NCBI GenBank assembly: GCA_001465935.1
Contig: LNKV01000005.1
Location: 558,001-622,000 of the forward strand
Direction of reading: 5' to 3'
DNA: 64,000 bases
Origin: Clarireedia homoeocarpa
Taxonomy: Eukaryota; Ascomycota; Leotiomycetes; Helotiales; Rutstroemiaceae
The translations under genes were made by a program, and so were the position numbers. A model generated the notes under the pieces. The model worked only from the letters and a program-made list of their open reading frames with translations, had not been told where the DNA came from and did no database searches. Positions 21,947-33,000 of the stretch are shown here, in pieces. Position 1 is the first letter of the stretch. The number at the start of each line of letters is the position of its first letter.

Positions 21947-23765
21947 ATGGCTGCAATTCCGACCAAATTCGCCGGATTGAAAGATGAGTTCATTATAGGT
22001 ATCATTGGCATGGGAGACATGGGCAAGATGTATGCCCGGAGGCTCAGCGAAGCTGGATGGAGGTAAAAGCCCTCCAATTGGGTTTCGTTGAGCCTGACAT
22101 GAATATGGTAAGCCACCTCTTCACTTTCTCCTCCCCATCTATAATGATGACTTGAGTGCATTTGGCTCGATGTATTGTCTTCAGCCGCCTGACTGCCATT
22201 CTGGTACCAGGTTGGCTGTTGGCTTTCTATGATGAAAAATCTCAGCTACCTTATTTTATTTTTGTCTGAATCAACACAAAATTTCTTCAGTTTTACTTCG
22301 CTTTATTAAGGGAATCTTTGACTGACAGTATTTCAATAGTTTCAAAACAAATATTGCTCATATCGAAACTCCCAAATATATACGTACTAATTGCGCTGGG
22401 TAGAGTGAACGCCTGTGATAAAGAAGAGAAATATGAAACGTTGAAAGTGGAATGGGCAGATATAGTAAATACCCAGTGTACAGATAGTTCATCGGCAGCA
22501 TATGCTGAGATGTCCGTAGGACCAAGTTACAATTCTTCCCAATGGTCATCTCGTTTCCAGAGCAAGTGATTATATTATCTATAATGTCGAAGCTGCCTCC
22601 ATTGGCAAAGTTGTAGCTCAATATGGTCCATGTATGGTGTGTTTGCTCTCCTGGTATTGTCTGACCTAACAATCTGGCAGCCACAAAACAAGGTGCTATT
22701 GTTGGCGGACAAACTTCTTGCAAAGCTCCCGAAATAGATGCTTTTGAAAAGTATCTACCACCAGACGTTGATATTGTTTCTTGTCACTCTCTACATGGTC
22801 CCGCTGTTGATCCCCGTGGCCAGCCACTAGTAAGTTCATGTCTCCCTCCTCAACCCACAGCTTCTGACATTCTACGGATCTTCATCAAACATCGTGCATC
22901 CCAAGAGAACTTCGAAAAAGTCGAGCATGTCCTCTCCTGCCTCGGCTCTAAACATCACAACCTCTCCGCCCGCGAACATGACCGCATCACCGCTGACACT
23001 CAAGCCGTAACGCATGCCGCTTTCCTTTCGATGGGCAAAGCCTGGCACGCGAACCAGCAGTTCCCTTGGGAAATCGCCCGCTACGTCGGCGGCATCGAGA
23101 ACGTCAAGATCAACCTCACCCTGCGCATCTACTCCCAGAAATGGCACGTGTACGCCGGCCTGGCGATTCTGAACCCCTATGCCAAGGAGCAGATCCGAGA
23201 ATACGCACAAAGCGTCACAGACCTGTTCAAACTGATGCTTGGCGGTCATCGCAAAGAACTCGAGGACAGAATCAAGAGCGCAGGCCGTTTCGTCTTTAGT
23301 CGTCGAAAAGAGAACTCGACTGAAGATCTACTGCTTCGCGACGAAGTCCTTGATAGATTTTCGTTGGGTAAAAAACCCGACACTCCTACACCCAATAACC
23401 ATCTTTCGCTACTAGCCATCGTGGACTGCTGGGCGCGTCTCAATATCATCCCTTATGACCACATGATCTGCAGCACGCCGCTTTTTCGTCTCTGGCTCGG
23501 AGTCACAGAGTATCTCTTCCGCAACAGCAAATTGCTAGATGAAGTTATCAACACCGCAATCGAAGACAATACTTTCCGGTCCGATGATCTAGAGTTTACG
23601 TTTGCGGCGAGGGGATGGAGCGAGTGTGTTGAATTTGGAGATTTTGAAAGCTGGAAGGATAGGTTTGAGAGGACGCAGATGTTCTTTGCACCGAGATTTG
23701 CGGAGGCGACGAAGGTGGGCAATGAGATGATGAAGACAATTTTACAGAATATCAAGAAGGATTGA
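21947..23765 (+). CDS. TYR1: Prephenate dehydrogenase (NADP+)
   Basis: Catalyses oxidative decarboxylation of prephenate to 4-hydroxyphenylpyruvate in tyrosine synthesis. Exons: 21947-22062, 22404-22464, 22520-22631, then 22681-23765. The Rossmann motif is GMGDMG at residues 21-26; GRQ-type loops follow with LPNGHLVSRASDYIIYNVEAA, GAIVGGQTSCKAPEI, VSCHSLHGPAVDPRGQPL, and KHRASQENFEKVEHVLSCL, all typical of fungal TYR1. Intron 1 is long (341 nt) with TACTAAT branch. An expected intron of 48 nt at 22830-22877 has a good donor (GTAAGT) and CTGAC branch but ends in CGG instead of AG; read through it is in frame and stop-free. The product is 457 aa if retained, 441 aa if removed; the usual length is about 440-450. 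Divergent from RPS14, convergent with RPS16. Confidence 0.92.
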
Positions 23766-24294
23766 TGGGTTACCGAAGGGATATGGTCGGCTGGGGCATA
23801 TGGGCTGGTGCTTCCTCAATCTTTGGGACTTGAGTTTTGGAGTATGGCATGGCATTCAGCATGGGTACGGTTGTGAGTGCTCTGACTTCGAGCATATAAA
23901 ATGGTCCTATTTGCTGCAATTTGAGTTGTTCGTGTACCATGGTCGTTCTTTACGGTTTCCTTGACGCTTAGTGATGTGGAATGGGAATACCCATTAAAAT
24001 ATAATCACTCCTCCTGAAAGTTGAAGATATCGCTCATAGGGCGGTAGGAGAGTATATATGCATAAGCTCACATCTACATATGAATCGTAGCATAGCCCGC
24101 TCACATATCACCACAATCACGAAATATGTCTTGACCAGATTTTCATTTCTCCTAGATGCTCCTTGTCGTGAAAGTGCCGGAAGAATCTTGCATTTATCTG
24201 CCTAAAATTTTACACACCATCAAGAAAGGCCAGTCCGATGCAAATGCAGTATAACCACTCCCCCAGATCCACACTCCCGGAATAAACCCCATCC
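23766..24294. other. Convergent 3' intergenic region of TYR1 and RPS16
   Basis: Contains 3' UTRs only; nothing else recognised. Confidence 0.55.
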
Positions 24295-24942
24295 TTAACG
24301 GTAAGACTTTTGGTATCTGGCTCTGGCTCCGGGACCTAACACATATATTAATCACCATTATATTTCCACCACAGTAACAAAACAACTGACCTCCGAATTT
24401 CTTTGGCTCGCAACGTCTGTTATCGGCAACCAAGAGAGTTCTGTCGTAGGTAACGAGGCTTTGCTTCAATTGGTTCTTGGAGTGCTCATCGACGAATTTT
24501 TGGTAGTAGGCGACGATGGCCTTGGAGATGGCTTGACGGATGGCGTAGATTTGAGATGTTTGACCACCGCCGGTAACTCTAACACGGATATCGACACCGG
24601 AGAATCTCTCGAGTCCGACGACGAGGAGGGGTTCGTAGACCTTGAATCTCAAGATCTCAGGTTGGACCAAGTTCAATGGTTTTCCGTTGACCTTGACAAG
24701 TCCCTTTCCGGCCTATATCCTCCTTCGTTAGCACATGGATCCTTCTGTTCTCGACTGAATTGATCTGGGGTATTCTCGTGGTAGGGTGGTTGCATGGACT
24801 AGATGCGTACCTTGCAGTGGGCGACTGCGGTGGCTATTTGTAAAATGTCAGTTTATTGATCTTTCTAAACCATTTGGTCTGATTTGGGCCACCTACCAGT
24901 CTTCTTCTTTCCGAAGCACTGAACTGACTGAGTAGAAGCCAT
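24295..24942 (-). CDS. RPS16: 40S ribosomal protein S16 (uS9)
   Basis: Four exons (24942-24897, 24833-24811, 24712-24391, 24335-24295) give 143 aa, the family's exact length. Start MASTQSVQCFGKKKTATAVAHCK, core ERFSGVDIRVRVTGGGQTSQIYAIRQAISKAIVAYYQKFVDE, and the C-terminal PGARARYQKSYR whose last Arg reaches the ribosomal P site region. Exon 2 is a 23-nt micro-exon. All introns are GT-AG. A 5' UTR intron is also likely (separate entry). Confidence 0.98.
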
Positions 24943-25336
24943 TTTGGAGTATTCCTGTATAGAAAATGATTTAGTTTTCTTCCAAAGATTTCTCCTCCAC
25001 CCGTGCCAGCCGTCGAAAGTGCGCCAATCCCAATCGTCCAATAATCTCCAGAAAATTTCGACTCGAGGGCAGTGGTAAGATGAGGCTTACCTTGGCGTAG
25101 ATAGTCGAAGTGGTTGAAGTGCTGTCGTCGTTGTCGCGATGTTCTTTTTTCGTCAGTATAATTTTCATTTGGCGAAAGTGCGTACCATTCCAGCGTTAGC
25201 GAAAGTAGCTAACACGAAATCAGACTAGCACATTTCTTGTGACACGGACCATACTTCCAGACGTCCTTATCAGATGGTGATTACTTGGGATACACTCATA
25301 TCCTGTGGTGAAGATCAGTCGACGCAAGTCGCAACT
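24943..25336. promoter_or_regulatory. Bidirectional promoter of RPS16 and SNF8
   Basis: 394 bp between divergent ATGs. On the RPS16 side it contains a probable 5' UTR intron at 24955-25090, so the shared promoter core is confined to about 25091-25336. Confidence 0.55.
24955..25090 (-). other. Probable 5' UTR intron of RPS16
   Basis: On the minus strand, CCAAG|GTAAGC at 25090 and a CTATACAG acceptor ending at 24955, 12 nt before the ATG, with ACTAA-type branch (AAACTAAAT) about 20 nt upstream of the acceptor. Long 5' UTR introns are common in fungal ribosomal protein genes. Confidence 0.6.
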
Positions 25337-26172
25337 ATGTCTCGTAAAGGTGTTGGTTTGGCTGCGTTCGATCGCTCTCGAATTACCTCTGCTCAATATG
25401 CCTCCCATGGAAATAATCTACGAAGTTCTCATTCCACATCTCTAGCGACCCAACTGTCCGTCTTCCGTTCTCTACTGCAGCAATTCGCTCAGACTCATGC
25501 GAAAGATATACGGTCGAACCCTACATTTCGTGCCGAATTTGCTAGAATGTGCGCAGCTATTGGAGTTGATCCACTAGCGAGCAGTAATAATGCAGGTGGA
25601 AAGGAGGGCGGAGGAAGCTTTTGGGCGCAGATGCTGGGCACAAGTGTGAACGATTTTTATTTCGAGTTGGCCGTCAGAGTGGTGGAGGTTTGCGGAGCTA
25701 CAAGAGAAGAAAACGGCGGGCTCATTGGTGTTAAAGAGGTCAAAGATAAGATAATGAGTACTAGGATGGAAGGCGGAGCAGAGATCACTGAGTGCATACT
25801 ACTTCACCGAGTTAATCTTATTCCTCTGCTGATTGCATGTCTAGAGATGATATTCTTCGTGCAGTGACTACTCTGAAACCTCTTGGTTCCTCATATTCTA
25901 CCATAACGGTTGGCCACAAGACTTATATTCGCTCCATTCCCAAGGAGCTTAATACAGATCAGAGCGCAGTGCTCGAAGCTGCGCAATTACTTGGATACGT
26001 CAGTGTCTCTATGCTTATGTTAAACTTACGATGGCCAAGAGCAAGAGCCAAGACGGCTATTGAGGATCTCGTTTCCGAGAGCATGCTCTGGGTCGACAAA
26101 CAGAGCGAGGAATGGGAGTACTGGAATCCTGGATTTATGATAGGAGTTGAAGAATCAGGAAAGACTGGATGA
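25337..26172 (+). CDS. SNF8: ESCRT-II subunit Snf8/Vps22
   Basis: Two exons (25337-25791, 25845-26172) give 260 aa, matching EAP30/Vps22 proteins. The ESCRT-II complex sorts ubiquitinated cargo into multivesicular endosomes. The N-terminal helical hairpin with MSRKGVGLAAFDR and QLSVFRSLLQQFAQTHAKDIRSNPTFRAEFARMCAAIGVDP is diagnostic. Two winged-helix domains follow, with FWAQMLGTSVNDFYFELAVRVVEVC and, after the 53-nt intron, DDILRAVTTLKPLGSSYSTITVG, then ENLVSESMLWVDKQSEEWEYWNP-type C-terminus. ATG 25337 gives the conserved MSRKG start. An upstream GTG-opened extension is not conserved. Confidence 0.96.
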
Positions 26173-29100
26173 AGAGTTTCAGAAGTGGAGAAGCCAACGA
26201 TCGGCGGCATAATCCAAATAATTCTGATATGGGAAACGACGAACTCACAGGCTGCAGCGCCCATGAAGAAAGTGATGAGCTCAGTAATGCAAAACTCGCA
26301 CAACGGGATGGCGCAAGGGTCGTACTGAGTCTGGAAGAGGTAGGAGCGAAAGCAAGATGGCAAAGTAACTGTCATAGAAAAAGAGGCGCTGATGATATGT
26401 CGCAGTTAAGGCAAAATAAAACCGCCATATCCTAGGCAAATTCATTTCTGCTAAAGCCCTTCTCTCATATGACTCTGCTCAAGCATCGAGGTCACTCCCA
26501 TCGTATTCACTGCACTCCGGGTGATCTATGTCCTCCTCAATCCAAGCAGCAGGTACTATATTATCGTCATTCTTTTTACATAGTTAGTCTAAAGAGCAGC
26601 AGAATTATATCAAGGGTACACACCACGGTGCATTATGAGCTTTCCCGTCATTCTCTTTAGCTCAGCACATACCTAGGTTTTGCGAAGTGTCCCAGACGCT
26701 TCTGGGTACTGCCACTGCAATCCGTCGAGAACCCTAAGTAGCCTTTGGACATCTTCGATCAGTAGCATATCCTAATCTGCATTGTGTTGCTATGCTACAA
26801 TTAGTTCCAGGCTCTCTCTTCCCTTTCATTAGAAGCACATTCTATTATCATCTCGTCCGACGGCTGATTTCAATGGTGTCAATAGCATAGCACACGCATG
26901 CAATGTAGCGCATCCCGCATCCACATCTACCTTTCAAGTATACTTCACTACTCGCAGCATGTGTCTTTTTATTTTTATTTTTACATTTAACTGAAGCTAC
27001 CAAACCCAGTCGTGCCGCTCTTCAAACTCGCCATTACAAATACCTTCAACCGCCATAAAACTTCAACAAAAAGCTCCTCTTCCACTTCTCCTCCGAACCC
27101 AAGCACCTCGAACCTCAGCCGCTCGCAACACCCATAAAGTCTTCCTATCCATCCATTCTCTTACCCACCCCACTCCAAGGCTCCAAAATATCCATCACAC
27201 CGATCAAACACCTCCTATCCCCCTCTTACCTCCCCACATAAACAACCCCTGCTCGACCTCTTCCATCACGGTATAAATACTTGGCCTTGTTTTCTTCCTG
27301 TTTCTCTTCTGAGGGCAATCGAGCTTTTACCCTTGGACGACGCAGATGGTTCGGAGTGGCGGTGGTGAGGATGAAAGGGCCATGATAAGATGAGGAGAGG
27401 ACAGCGGCAATGAGAAGGAAGTGATAATGAAGAGTAGGAAGCCATGGCGAGGAGAAAGAAGAAGTGGCGGTAGTGGTGGTGGTAGAAATAAGCAACGCAA
27501 TGACGAAAACCGGAGGGTAGGGCGTTGCAGTCACTCATAGTACAGTGAATAGGATATTTATTGCATGATCATGGAAAGGCAAACACTCCGACACTGTGAC
27601 CGCTTTGCATAGAGATGGAGGATGAATGGATGGCACGAGTAGAGAGAGACGTGTGGATTTCTGGACTTGGGAGCGCTATCAAAAGTGCACACTCCCTCCC
27701 ATCTCCCTATATAGATCCCTCGGGTGTAATGTGTCAGGAAAGAAAGACATCAAGTTTCCATTGCATGTGGGATGGGCTTCGCGGTGCTTCGCGAGAAGAT
27801 ACCCGGATGTGTATGATAATATCGAAGTTTTGATCAGCACGATCCGTCCTGGATAAGTTGAAGCATACATAGACAGAGCTGCAGATATCTATCTATCTAT
27901 CTATCTATCTCCACCACAATCACCAATGCTCTGCCATGGGCCAGGAGTTGAAAATGGCTTCTGTCAAGGTTTTCCTGTTACGCGCTTTGCCGTCTTATTC
28001 GAGCCAGACGTCTAGAGGAATAAAAGCCCATCCCGGCCATAAAAATGACAGCGAGAAGATGGAATGGCTGTCAGGGTCCAAGAATCTATTAGGTTGTTTG
28101 GTAGCCAGCAGCGGGCACGGTGGTCATCATGAGAATGTGACTCAAATCGACAGCAAGAGTAGCATAATCAAACGATGGTATATCATGAGCATATGTAAAA
28201 CCTCCCTCGTTTCATCCACTGCAAGCCGTCCCCTCATTTTTTCTTCGTTTGCTCGCTCCGACCACTGATGCCGTCACAGTCGCACCCCCCCCCAACTCCC
28301 CCTTCAACGAAACGAAACTGTGAAGCTTGCTTCTTCCTAGATAGAAGTCAATACGACTACGAGGAGAATCAATTGCTACAGACTAATTAGTATGGGGTGT
28401 AACATGGGGGTACCGAACACAAAATAAATAGCTCAGTCTACGTTCTCAAAGCTTGACTACATCAGGACTTTTAAGTAGGAGAAGAAGCTTCTCTATATAG
28501 ACGTCCTCTCCTGTACTATATTGCCTAAATGGACATGCCTGTACGGCGATGCTGTGCTAGTGATACTTTCCTATAGGTGCATTCACTCATATCAGATACT
28601 TATGTTCCAATCTACAGAGTCGCATGTCCCGATCTTTAGCATGTAATTCGAAATGTACATGTTTATATTATCGAATTCCATTGGGACTGCTGTAGAGAAG
28701 GTAGAAGATGGTACACTCAATACAGGGTATTCCCAGTGGCGTGGTATCTGTAGACGATGCAAACTCGAGGTACAGTGAGTACGTAGAAACCTGTTTGTAC
28801 GTACCTAGCAATCACATCTACGATCAGGAGGCATTTTAAAAGAGAATACGGTGAGATAGAATGTTAAGCCTGCATCCTCTGAGCTTACGAATAGCTCTGT
28901 TCCTGCTCTCGGCCTTTGACAAAGTGGGGGATCTCGCAAACTCGTATCGCTCAGGAGATAGCATGATCAATAGGTAGACAAGTAGCAAGGGCATGAGTTA
29001 TTGGGAATAGTGCCCTCCTTATGTATCTCAAGTCCATGCTAGAGATCTCAAGACCGACCTTGTCCACTGCCTAGAGCTTCGCCCGGACGCAACATGATAG

Positions 29101-30000
29101 ACATAGAACTTCATCGTTGTATACATAAAAACTATCGTTCGCACGCAAGTAAGTACACAGGGTATCAATCTAAGATTGAAAGCATACGGTGAAGGCATAA
29201 AGGGTTTTACACATGACTTCATCAGTGCCCAGCATGCAAACACAGTGATCGTCCATTCGATGTGATGCTGGATAGAGTCTCCGAATAGATATCAGTCAGC
29301 GATTCAGGAGATGAACGCAAAAGTGACGGATTCTGGCTGAGAAGAAACAAATCAATGGAGACAGATGGAATGGCCAATTCAGGTCAGGTACATTGGTACA
29401 TGGCAGTGGCGACTGAGATTTGAGAATTAAAACCAGAAGCATGATTCAGACCATTCAATCACTTTCAATGAGTAAGGATGAGCATATTGCAGGAGCGTAC
29501 TGCCGCATCCCCCCCTTTGCCGTGATTGATGTCTCCCATTACTCAACACTTGAACCATAATGGCTGAGAACACATATTATGCCGTCATGAAGGTACGTAC
29601 ACTCGTACGATGAAAGCATATACGATTACGCCATCAAAACGACGGTAGCAGCGATTTCAACTTGCTGAATGTTTGAATTGCCGACATTTGATAGATCAAA
29701 AAAACCTTTGGCTTAAACCTGTCACCGAATGCAAAGAAAAGCTCGTTTACCCTCAAAGCAAAGGGGTCGCATGATGCAGCGCGACAAAAAGCAAATATCT
29801 GCAATGACGATGCTTGTGCAACTCACTCACCCTACTGCACTGCAACCTGCCCAATTCCTACGACGTTTCCTGACGTTGCCGAATAATCATCTTTTATGCA
29901 TCCCCTTCCCCTCTAAGACACACAGGGAGAGACATGCATCCATCCAAAAGGACTTCCCGCTGTCAGGTCTACGCCAAGGCAAATAAAGCCCGCCACCTGG
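26173..30000. other. Con7 upstream gene desert, distal part
   Basis: No convincing coding gene. Short frames begin with non-ATG codons or have low-complexity content. A (TATC)n microsatellite lies at 27884-27911. Confidence 0.55.
27884..27911. repeat. (TATC)n microsatellite
   Basis: About seven copies of a 4-bp TATC unit in the gene desert. Confidence 0.9.
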
Positions 30001-33000
30001 TTGACGGGTGTGCTGCTCCAGTCTGGTCTAGTTAAGTCAGATGTTTCATATGCCAACGTCCTGCAGCATCTCGAGTCGTCGCATACAGACATTCGGCAAC
30101 GCCGTCCTGGAGAAGGGAAAATGTATGTATTCTTCTACTGGCGGAGCACACGCACGCACGCGAGTCGTTCCCCCTATGCAAACGCAACGAACGCGGCCAC
30201 GCCTCCCTTGTTGCCCTCGACTCGTGATGCGTTATATGGGTTTTCTTGAAATGTGGCATGTTTTCATGCAGAAGTAGAAGGGTTTGAGAAAGACCGACAA
30301 GACATAACATAACCCTCACCGCCTGCAAAGAACAGACTCGATTGCATGCCAATTTGCCTGCCCTGCGTGCACACGAGTTGGCTATAACATGACATGACCG
30401 TGACTCGCCATCCCTACCCAAGACGAGAGCGTTGCATTGGGTTTGCAAGAGACGAGCGAGAGTGGAAAATCGGAGGATTGTTCTTGTTCCGAAAAACTGT
30501 AACACCTGGTGATGAGATGCATACTGTGTGTGGCGATAAAACAAAATGTGATAGGGGAAAAGGTACACATAATTCGGTATTGAGGGTAACTGACTCATGA
30601 AGTTTAGGCCGAGATGCGGAAAGGTTGCTAGGATTAGCGACCGTGAAGAATAGCCGTCCTTCCATTCGTCCATTTTTCCTGCCCACACACACCTCTCATT
30701 TCATTTGTGAAAGGCTCGTGAGACAGGAAGTGTTTACTGATGAATTCGGAAGTGAAGAAAGGGAGATGCAGCATCGAGGACTTGGGAAAGTTGGGCCAAA
30801 TTTCTCGAGTTGCATGAATTGGTATTGGGGTGAAATCTCCCAACCATTGAAATAGACTTTTGATACCAGTCGACGCAGTTACTTGGAAGTTAGCACAGTT
30901 TATGGCACGTGCATACCCCGTGTTTTAAGCTCCTCCTTCGATCACATGGGGTTTCCGGCTGAAGTAGCTCTATGTTCATGCGTTGGCACGGGGTGATAGA
31001 TTTCTGTAGGTGTCTGTAGGTGTGTGTCTGTAGGTGTCTGTAGGTGTGTGTCTGTAGGTATCTGTAAGTGTCTGTAGGTATCTGTAAGTGTCTGTAGGTA
31101 TCTGTAGGTGCGAGTAGGTAGCCATGTCCTCCACATACAGTCTATTTAACTGTCACCTGCAATGTTCTGCATTCGCTCAGACCTCGCTAAAAGATCAGAC
31201 TGATGTTGATGTGCAGACACAGGACGCAGGATGCAGGCAGCAGAGAAGAATAATAAACTTTCTACACGTCAAGTCATGACGTTGAGCGGCGCCTAGCTCT
31301 TATGCTACTTTTCACGGTCAACGACATGCAAATGTCTATACTTTCTGTCCTCCGAATATGCAGATCTGGATATTTACCGACAGAGTTTTAACGAACCGAT
31401 CTACGTCTTGGAATAGTACTCAGGTATCAACGCAAAAACCGTGGCGGGAATGGATATCCTACGACAGTCCGCTCAGATACAAGATCATTTTGCAGTAACA
31501 TCAAGAGCCCACACCCGGATAATGATGTAGATCTAGATAAAGCAAAGACTAGATTCTCCCTAGGCTTTCCCCGGAATCCAGGCATCCAGGAATCCAGGAG
31601 TCAGGGACTGGGACCAACGCACCGAGACGGGACTAGTCGGCAGGGTAGGGTACCAGTCTCTAAACGCGGAAAGTATTATCGATAGAAGATACGATGTACA
31701 AATGGGGTGAATGGTTGCGGGTGGTGGGTGGTGGGTGTGCTTTGTAAATTCAAGTTGCTACATATATGCACGAAAGTATTTACATAGTAGTTGCCCAAGA
31801 TTGATACATACAAAGTAGTAGCTGCTGTGTACATGTACATATATAATCGCCCGCTAAGAAAGCCTTCGCAAGGGTGGTGCACGGTGGGTGTTCGTGCATT
31901 TTTTGCTTTTTGAGTTTAGTACGATGAATCGAGTAAATGAATTGAGTTTCTGTTAGTACGATGGGGTAGGTACGTACTCGGCCTGATAGTGGTGGCCGTC
32001 GTCCCATCAAGCGCAGGGGTGAATCTAGAAATATTGACAAGTTTCGCGCGTAAATTATTCTTGTGTTACCCATGCTGGTGGCTGCAGTCTCTCTAGAACC
32101 ATATTCGGAAAAGCTCCAAAGCGGGCTGGGCAGGCCAAATGGAAAAAGCAACAAGCAGGAAGAGGATACCAATTAATTGACCCTGCTCGTCCTTGCTAGC
32201 AGCCTGTGCCGCAACACCTACTCAATTGGAAATCGTGTCGAATTGGACACAAAATGATAATCAAAAAACCAAGGAACCTTGGATGCTCTGGCAAATGAGG
32301 GGTCTAGTTTTCATGTTAATCGACCCAGTAGGCTTTATTGAGGAGACAAAGTGGGACTGCGTGTTTGCGTCTGAGAGGTTCGGTCATATTCACAGGCGGA
32401 TGTCTTGGCTTGGTATCAGATCCTGTTGGATATACCCAAAGTATGTCGGAGTTGTACCTGGCTACCGCCGCCAGGGTGGAAAGAGGGAGGTGGGGGGTGG
32501 GTGGAGGTGACGGTAGTCACTCGCCTGACTTTTCGAGCGAAAGATGTCGCGCAGGCTCCGCTATGATGGAGATGGAGAATCAAAAGAAATGGAGATATGG
32601 AGACATGGAGACATATTGTGTTTTTATCAGGAGAAGATCGACCAACCCTGGAGTTTTTCGGTTCCAGACAAGGTTCCTTTGTGCGTGCCGTACTCTATGT
32701 GAGAATTGAGAGAAGAGGAGGGAAGCAAAGAGTGACTTGGACTGGCATCGGGATTGCCATCCTAGGTATTCATAATTCGCATGACTAGTCAGTCCAAAGG
32801 ACATCCATGTGAGCACTGGGCCCTCTCCACTTGACAAGAACACAGCAACACACAGGAAGGGAGGGAGGAAGGAAGGAAGCAAAACGCTGTAAACTGTGAG
32901 CAGCCTCCTAGCGAAACTTTGAACTAGAACAATATGACATACATTAAACTTGTACTACCTCAATAGACGCGATAACTGTTAGCTGCATTTGGAACAAGAT

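Noticed and set aside
24194..24294. Longer RPS16 ORF reading past 24295
   Set aside because: That frame runs through the last intron; splicing to 24335 restores the conserved PGARARYQKSYR end and stop at 24295.
30032..30688. 218-codon open frame on the minus strand in the gene desert
   Set aside because: No ATG-led conserved start, no domain or hydrophobic pattern, and cysteine/histidine-rich composition typical of noise. No splice signals tie it to neighbours.
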